Below are positions 48,910-53,136 of a stretch of 53,136 nucleotides of DNA, piece by piece. Numbering within the stretch: the first letter of the stretch is position 1; each line of letters opens with the position of its first letter. The notes beneath the pieces are model-generated. The model was not told where the DNA came from. It worked only from the letters and a program-made list of their open reading frames with translations, and did no database searches. The position numbers and the translations under genes are program-made. The DNA lies in NCBI GenBank assembly GCA_030446505.1, contig JAUJND010000021.1, forward strand, positions 1 to 53,136, read 5' to 3'. Source of the DNA: Chroococcidiopsidaceae cyanobacterium YX2bin18 (GTDB lineage: Bacteria; Cyanobacteriota; Cyanobacteriia; Cyanobacteriales; Chroococcidiopsidaceae).

Positions 48910-49425
48910 ATGCTAACTACTGCTGATTTTCTTAACCTAGCTCAGTGGGTCGGTATTACCACCCTAGTTTTTGCTGCCATTACCGGACTGAGTTTTATTT
49001 TAAAATGGGGTATAAAATTCCGCCTGGTTGGTGCAACTGGCTTTCTCTGCGTATTGACAGGTGGGTTATTTGCTCTGGGTTTGGTGCCATTGACCCGCTC
49101 AGTAATTCCAGATGCCGTCCGCTTTGTCCGCGTCTATGACAATGGGGCAACGCAAGTAGTAATTGCTGTTCCACCTCAAATCCCAGCAGCAAAATTATCA
49201 GCTACTCTGCGGCAAGCTGCAAGTGATTTGTATTCTTATGGACGTTTAGGTCAGAGCGAAGGAGAGCTTACTATCCGGGTACGTACCATTATTCATCCTG
49301 AACCAGGAATTTCCCAGCCGATTTACTTGGGTCAGGTAAAGCGATCGCTCTCGAAACGTGATGACGACAAAATGGCGATTGAAATTTACCAAGAAAAACT
49401 GGCTCAATTGCCAGCCGCTAACTAA
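48910..49425 (+). CDS. ycf51: Ycf51 family membrane protein
   Basis: 171-residue protein of the cyanobacterial/plastid Ycf51 (DUF2518) family, function unknown. Two hydrophobic segments (VGITTLVFAAITGLSFIL and LVGATGFLCVLTGGLFALGLVPL) are followed by a soluble domain: RFVRVYDNGATQVVIAVPPQIP, LRQAASDLYSYGRLG, ELTIRVRTIIHPEPGISQPIYLGQV. 3 bases after sufU, so cotranscribed. Intact. Confidence 0.85.
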   Translation: MLTTADFLNLAQWVGITTLVFAAITGLSFILKWGIKFRLVGATGFLCVLTGGLFALGLVPLTRSVIPDAVRFVRVYDNGATQVVIAVPPQIPAAKLSATLRQAASDLYSYGRLGQSEGELTIRVRTIIHPEPGISQPIYLGQVKRSLSKRDDDKMAIEIYQEKLAQLPAAN

Positions 49426-49489
49426 ACTACAATGTTTCCCACTCAAAAAAAGGATTAGTGTTAACAGGAGTCTAGGCTAAAATTTGAGG

Positions 49490-50631
49490 ATGAATCAAGT
49501 TTCGACAGAATTTTCTCTTACTGTTGCTCCAGCAAAAGTGCTCAGAGGCTCTCAAGCAATAGAACAAGCAGGAGCAGCAATCGCTCGTCTGGGTAGTCGC
49601 CCGATGGTCGTAGGAGGCAAGCGCACTCTTGCTGTGGCGCAACACCGCTTACAACTCCAGCTGCAAGTTGCCCAAGCCGACTATGGAGCCGATTGTAGTG
49701 AAGCGACTTTAGCAGATTTAAAACAGGCAGCGATCGCACATCAAGCGGATTTGATTATTGGTGTAGGCGGCGGCAAAGCACTTGATACTGCCAAACTACT
49801 TGCCGATCAACAACAGCTACCAGTTGTTACTATTCCGACTTCGGCTGCTACCTGTGCCGCTTGGACAGCTCTTGCTAATGTTTATTCTGAGCAAGGAGCA
49901 TTTCTCTACGATGTTAGCCTTGATCGTTGTCCTGATTTACTAGTACTGGATTACGAGCTGATTCAGACTGCCCCGCAACAGACATTAATAGCTGGAATTG
50001 GGGATGCGATCGCCAAGTGGTATGAAGCTTCTGTTAGTAGTGATCACTTGTAGCAAACCTTAATTGTTTCCGCAGTACAACAAGAGAGAGTTTTGCGAGA
50101 TATTCTATTTCAAAATCAAACTGTTGCACTTCAAGAACCAGGCAGCGAAGTTTGGCGAGAAGTCGTTGATGCAACAGTTTTGCTAGCTGGAGTAATTGGC
50201 GATTGGGGAGGTGCTCAGTGTCGTACAGTAGCTGCCCATGCCGTCCATAATGGTTTGACTCATTTACCGATGCACACTAGCATTCACGGCGAAAAAGTTG
50301 CTTACGGAATTCTGGTGCAACTGCGATTAGAAGAAATGATCCAAGGGAACCAACTTGCAGCTACTGCTTTGGCAGCAACGGCAACAATTGAAGTTTTACA
50401 GAAATTGGACTGCCTCAAACATTAAACGATTTAGGACTGGGCAACATTACATTGGCAGAATTACAACAAGTTGCTGAAATTGCCGTAGCTCTAATTCTGA
50501 CATTCATCGCTACCTCTTCAAAAGTTGTACCGCAGCAGTTAATGGCGGCAATGGTATCAACTACTGCTCCTACCACTGGCAAAGAGGCAACTATATCAAC
50601 AAGGATGATTAACGATGAGGTAGTTCAGTAA
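49490..50631 (+). pseudogene. Glycerol-dehydrogenase-type iron/zinc alcohol dehydrogenase, interrupted
   Basis: NAD-dependent dehydrogenase related to GldA. ATG 49490 (MNQVSTEFSLTVAPAKVLRG); GSRPMVVGGKRTL, VGGGKALDTAKLLAD (NAD-binding), IPTSAATCAAWTALANVY and AGIGDAIAKWYEASVSS with the metal-ligand Asp. TAG at 50051-50053 stands where relatives have Gln (DHLQQTL), a one-base nonsense change. Beyond it: VLRDILFQ, DWGGAQCRTVAAHAVHNGLTHL and STHGEKVAYG-like sequence (here SIHGEKVAYG) with metal-binding His residues. Shifts near 50416, 50484 and 50520 break the end (LPQTLNDLGLGNITL, CRSSNSDIHRYLF, LMAAMVSTTAP). The last codons fall inside the TnpB element end. Confidence 0.8.
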
Positions 50632-51820
50632 ACTACCCAGCGCTGACCACTTGCGGTACAGCGTGGGCTTTTGCAGCCCTGAGCTATTCGGCGCCGAGAG
50701 AACAGCAACAAATAGCCCGGAACCTCCAAGCGTGTTTACGGACGCTCCAAGTTTAGAAATTACAATGCTCGCGTTATGGTCAGCATCGCACCTTCCAGCC
50801 ACTTCCCAGACGTAAAGATTTGCCACTGTGTTTCCAATTCGGAGGCAGGACGCGCAAGATTTCGAGGTGTAAGCGGGGAGACAGTTATCAGTTTGACTCC
50901 GAATTTCAAGCACTTGTAGGTCAAAACACGCGCAATTGATGGAATATTCAGCTATTACTTCTACGTCTTTCAACTTTGCTACGCGGCTCTTGATTCAAGT
51001 CCTTCTGAGCGCCAGTCAAATCTTCTATAGCTATTATCTTTTTGTTATTAGCGCAGACTTGACAATACGATAACTAACCGTGTGGTTGAGCCAAGCTTGA
51101 AATTCTTTCCTGGCTGACAGCCGTTTCAAAACGTTTTCTGCATCTGCGGCGAGAACTTCTGTGCCTTTACTAGCTTTTGGAAAGAGTTTTTCTCAAATTG
51201 CGTGATAGTCACGCAACTTATTTATTGCATCGGTATCCCAGTTATCTCCTTCGCTCGTATAAGCTATGATCTCCTACCCAAATCGACACCCAAGCATTCC
51301 TCCGAGTTAATAACTTCAGGTGGTTTAGGTTTCACTTGGATTTGAATGTAATACTCGCCTGATTGCCGTTTAACCAGTGTGGCAGAAGTTGGCGAGACCC
51401 ACTCAACAAATGTTTCTTCTGATAATTGCCAATCAACAAACGGGAAAGAGTATCTTCCGTTTTTCAGTGTCAGTTTAACCGTCCAGTCATGCCTGTTAAA
51501 GCTCAAATATTCGCGCATCGTATCCGGCGCGCTGGTTGGCTTGAATTTCTTGACCGAACTGTTTTTAAAGCTCGCAGTTTCATGATTACCAGAAACTCTG
51601 AAATCGCCTGACAGACCAAGTTAGCTGGCAACTCAAAAGTTTGTTTACAAAAGTGTGTCTCTTTATGGATAGCCAATCTACCTGTAACTTTTGGGTCAAC
51701 CGTAGAGTTGATCTGTGTTGCACATAAATCAGCAAAACCTTGAAGTGTGGCATCAATTTCCTGTGCCAAAACCTCATTAACCTTAAGTTTGCAACTAGTT
51801 GTAAGCACTTGTTCTGTCAT
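50596..51820 (-). pseudogene. tnpB: TnpB (IS200/IS605-type RNA-guided nuclease), frameshifted
   Basis: ATG 51820 gives MTEQVLTTSCKLKVNEVLAQEIDATLQGFADLC, LAIHKETHF, FELPANLVCQAIS. The wedge/REC part continues with MREYLSFNRHDWTVKLTLKNGRYSFPFVDWQLS and GEYYIQIQVKPKPP, followed by the first RuvC motif LGVDLGRRS. After a damaged stretch (51260-50980) come the zinc ribbon TSKSCASCLRIG and the last RuvC acidic motif GRCDADHNAS, then LGASVNTLGGSGLF. About 390 residues. Family is clear; the middle RuvC Glu lies in the scrambled part and was not identified. No tnpA is present, so this is an IS1341-type single-gene element. Confidence 0.85.
50619..50637. repeat. Right-end hairpin of the TnpB element
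   Basis: GGTAGTT (50619-50625), loop CAGTA, AACTACC (50631-50637). Perfect 7-bp stem at the 3' end of tnpB, where IS200/IS605 elements carry the right-end hairpin that also ends the guide RNA scaffold. The stop codon of the gldA-like gene (TAA 50629-50631) lies within it. Confidence 0.55.
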
Positions 51821-51893
51821 GCTTACAGTGTATTCTCATATGCAATTTAGGTCAATCGGTTAGTTGCTTAGATCCTGTCCTCCTTTTTCTTCA

Positions 51894-51919
51894 ACGCCAA
51901 ACCGTTCCGGTTATGGCGT
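51894..51919. repeat. Left-end hairpin candidate of the TnpB element
   Basis: ACGCCA (51894-51899) with ACCG (51901-51904) pairs with CGGT (51908-51911) and TGGCGT (51914-51919): a 10-bp stem with small bulges and a 3-base loop, 74 bases upstream of the tnpB start and 23 bases before the aminotransferase start. Confidence 0.5.
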
Positions 51920-51941
51920 GGGTCTTCAGGGAGGTTGAAAG

Positions 51942-53136
51942 ATGAAATTGATTGGATTAGTCCAGCCCAACGCATCCAATCATTACCGCTGCATGTATTT
52001 GCTCGTTTGATGAACTTAAAGCACGGCAGGGAACAAGGACTAGACTTGGATGACTTGGGGATGGGAAATCCAGATGGAGCAACACCCCAGCCTGTCGCGG
52101 AAGCCGCGATCGCCAAGGCCTTACAAAACCCAGCGAATCATGGCTATCCACCGCTTGAAGGTACTGCTAATTTCCGCCGGGCGATCAAGCAAGTTGGTAT
52201 CAGCGCCGCTACGGTGTTAACCTCGATGCGGATAGCGGAAGCTCACTGCCATTAGGTTCCAAAGAAGGGCTAACTCACTCAGCGATCGCTTATGTCAATC
52301 CAGGGGATTTGGTTTTAGTCCCCAGTCCTGCTTATCCTCGCCCATTTTCGGGTCCTTTGATCGTTGGTGGTAAAGTCCAGCAGTTTACCTCAAACCGGAT
52401 AACGACTGGCTGATATGATTTAGCTGTACTCCTGACGTTGTTGCTCAACAAGCAAAGATCTTCTATCAACTATCCTAGTAATCCCACTGGTTGCAACCGC
52501 ACCCCGCGAATTTTTTGCAGAAATTGTTGCCTTTGCGCGAAAATCACGAAATTCTTTTTTAGTTCATGACTTATGTTATGCAGAGTTAGCATTTGATGGC
52601 TATCAGCCTACCAGCTTGTTAGAGATTCCTCTGGTGCTAAAGTACATTGGTGTTGAGTTTCATACTCTGTCAAAAACCTATAATACAGCAGGTTGGCGGG
52701 TGGGTTTTTTGTCGTTGGCAACCGTCATATTATTCAAGGATTACGGACGCTAAAAACAAATTTGGACTACGGCATTTTTGCCGCGTTACAAGTAGCAGTC
52801 GAAACGGCTTTGCAGTTGCCAGATAGTTATTTAGATCAGGCGCAAACTCGCTACCGTCGCCGCCGCGATTTTAATTGTCGGGTTAGCTCAATCCAGGTTG
52901 AATATCCCCAAAACAAAAGCCACAATGTATCTTTGGATACCCTGCCCGGTTGGTGTAGGTTCAACGGATTTTGTTTTTTCGGTGCTGCATACAACTGGAG
53001 TTGTGATAACCCCTGGCAATGCTTTTGGAGTTGCTGGCGAAGGGTATAAAGGGATTAGTTTAATTGCGGAGTGCGCAGGCGTACGAGCAGTGTGGCAGCG
53101 CATATATCACATCGCTCTGCAGCAGCGGGCTCGGCT
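51942..53136 (+). pseudogene. LL-diaminopimelate aminotransferase-like class I aminotransferase (3' partial, many frameshifts)
   Basis: PLP enzyme of the aspartate-aminotransferase fold; this cyanobacterial type is annotated as LL-DAP or alanine/aspartate aminotransferase. ATG 51942 with GGGAGG upstream, and one T missing at AAATT, gives MKFDWISPAQRIQSLP. Then LDDLGMGNPDGATPQPV, NHGYPPLEGTANFRRAI, LGSKEGLTHSAIAYVNPGDLVLVPSPAYP, EFFAEIVAFARK, VHDLCYAELAFDGYQPTSLLEIP, EFHTLSKTYNTAGWRVGF (PLP Lys in TLSKTYN), NRHIIQGLRTLKTNLDYGIF, VGSTDF, VVITPGNAFGVAGEG. At least eight shifts; the last 90 bases match poorly and the gene runs to the window edge. It would complement dapA/asd in lysine synthesis if it is the DapL-type enzyme. 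Confidence 0.75.

Larger units (their letters stand above)
50619..51919 (-). mobile_element. IS200/IS605-family element carrying only tnpB
   Basis: Approximate span from the right-end hairpin to the hairpin before tnpB. Inserted between the gldA-like gene and the aminotransferase gene. Exact ends need comparison with an empty site. Confidence 0.6.

Overview
The window comes from a cyanobacterial chromosome. The evidence is the repeated HIP1 octamer GCGATCGC, the cyanobacteria/plastid gene set (oxygen-dependent hemF, crtP-crtB, Ycf51, DUF3288, Mo-dependent-nitrogenase C-terminal family) and the head-to-head pair of operons asd-dapA-rnj / tig-clpP-clpX, an arrangement I recall from filamentous cyanobacteria. 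A Nostocales or Chroococcidiopsidales relative is my best guess; nothing here fixes the genus.

Layout: (1) 1-24.7 kb is core chromosome: 3' part of hemF, a Mo-nitrogenase-C protein, rnj-dapA-asd on the minus strand, tig-clpP-clpX and an alpha/beta hydrolase on the plus strand, a kelch protein, a secreted protein with three DKGGHR repeats, a Uma2-type protein with a tandem-repeat coiled-coil tail, an Mla-like lipid-transport pair (ATPase + MCE protein) coupled to a CadD-like transporter, DUF3288, rpiA, an aldo/keto reductase, an outer-membrane-type protein and a branched-chain/neutral amino-acid binding lipoprotein. (2) 24.78-40.34 kb is an integrated element of about 15.5 kb in the 3' half of a tRNA-Ser(GCU) gene. 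It carries a tyrosine integrase beside the left junction, a lysis-type pair, a plus-strand block of phage-like structural genes with overlapping stop/start codons, membrane proteins, and a minus-strand block with a zinc-finger/TOPRIM/RepA-like primase-helicase. I see no terminase, portal, capsid protease or tape measure. (3) 40.4-53.1 kb is chromosome again: crtB and crtP, dnaK-dnaJ, a small accessory patch (TIR-domain relic, RelB-like antitoxin, HNH nuclease, GrpB), sufU-ycf51, a glycerol-dehydrogenase-type gene ended by a TnpB insertion element, and a fragmented LL-DAP-aminotransferase-like gene cut by the right edge.

How the genes work together: asd and dapA give the first steps of lysine/diaminopimelate synthesis, and the aminotransferase at the right end resembles the enzyme closing the DAP branch in cyanobacteria. 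Tig and ClpP/ClpX handle nascent and damaged proteins, DnaK/DnaJ form another chaperone pair, and CrtB/CrtP make and desaturate phytoene.

Reading caveat: a large share of genes, including ones a photosynthetic cell cannot lose (crtB, crtP, asd), are split by one-base indels, many in runs of 2-7 identical bases. I read most of these as sequencing or assembly errors. I give the full span of each broken gene and mark it 'pseudogene' because the sequence as written is interrupted. A few in-frame nonsense codons (gldA-like gene, TIR gene, one phage gene) do not fit that explanation.
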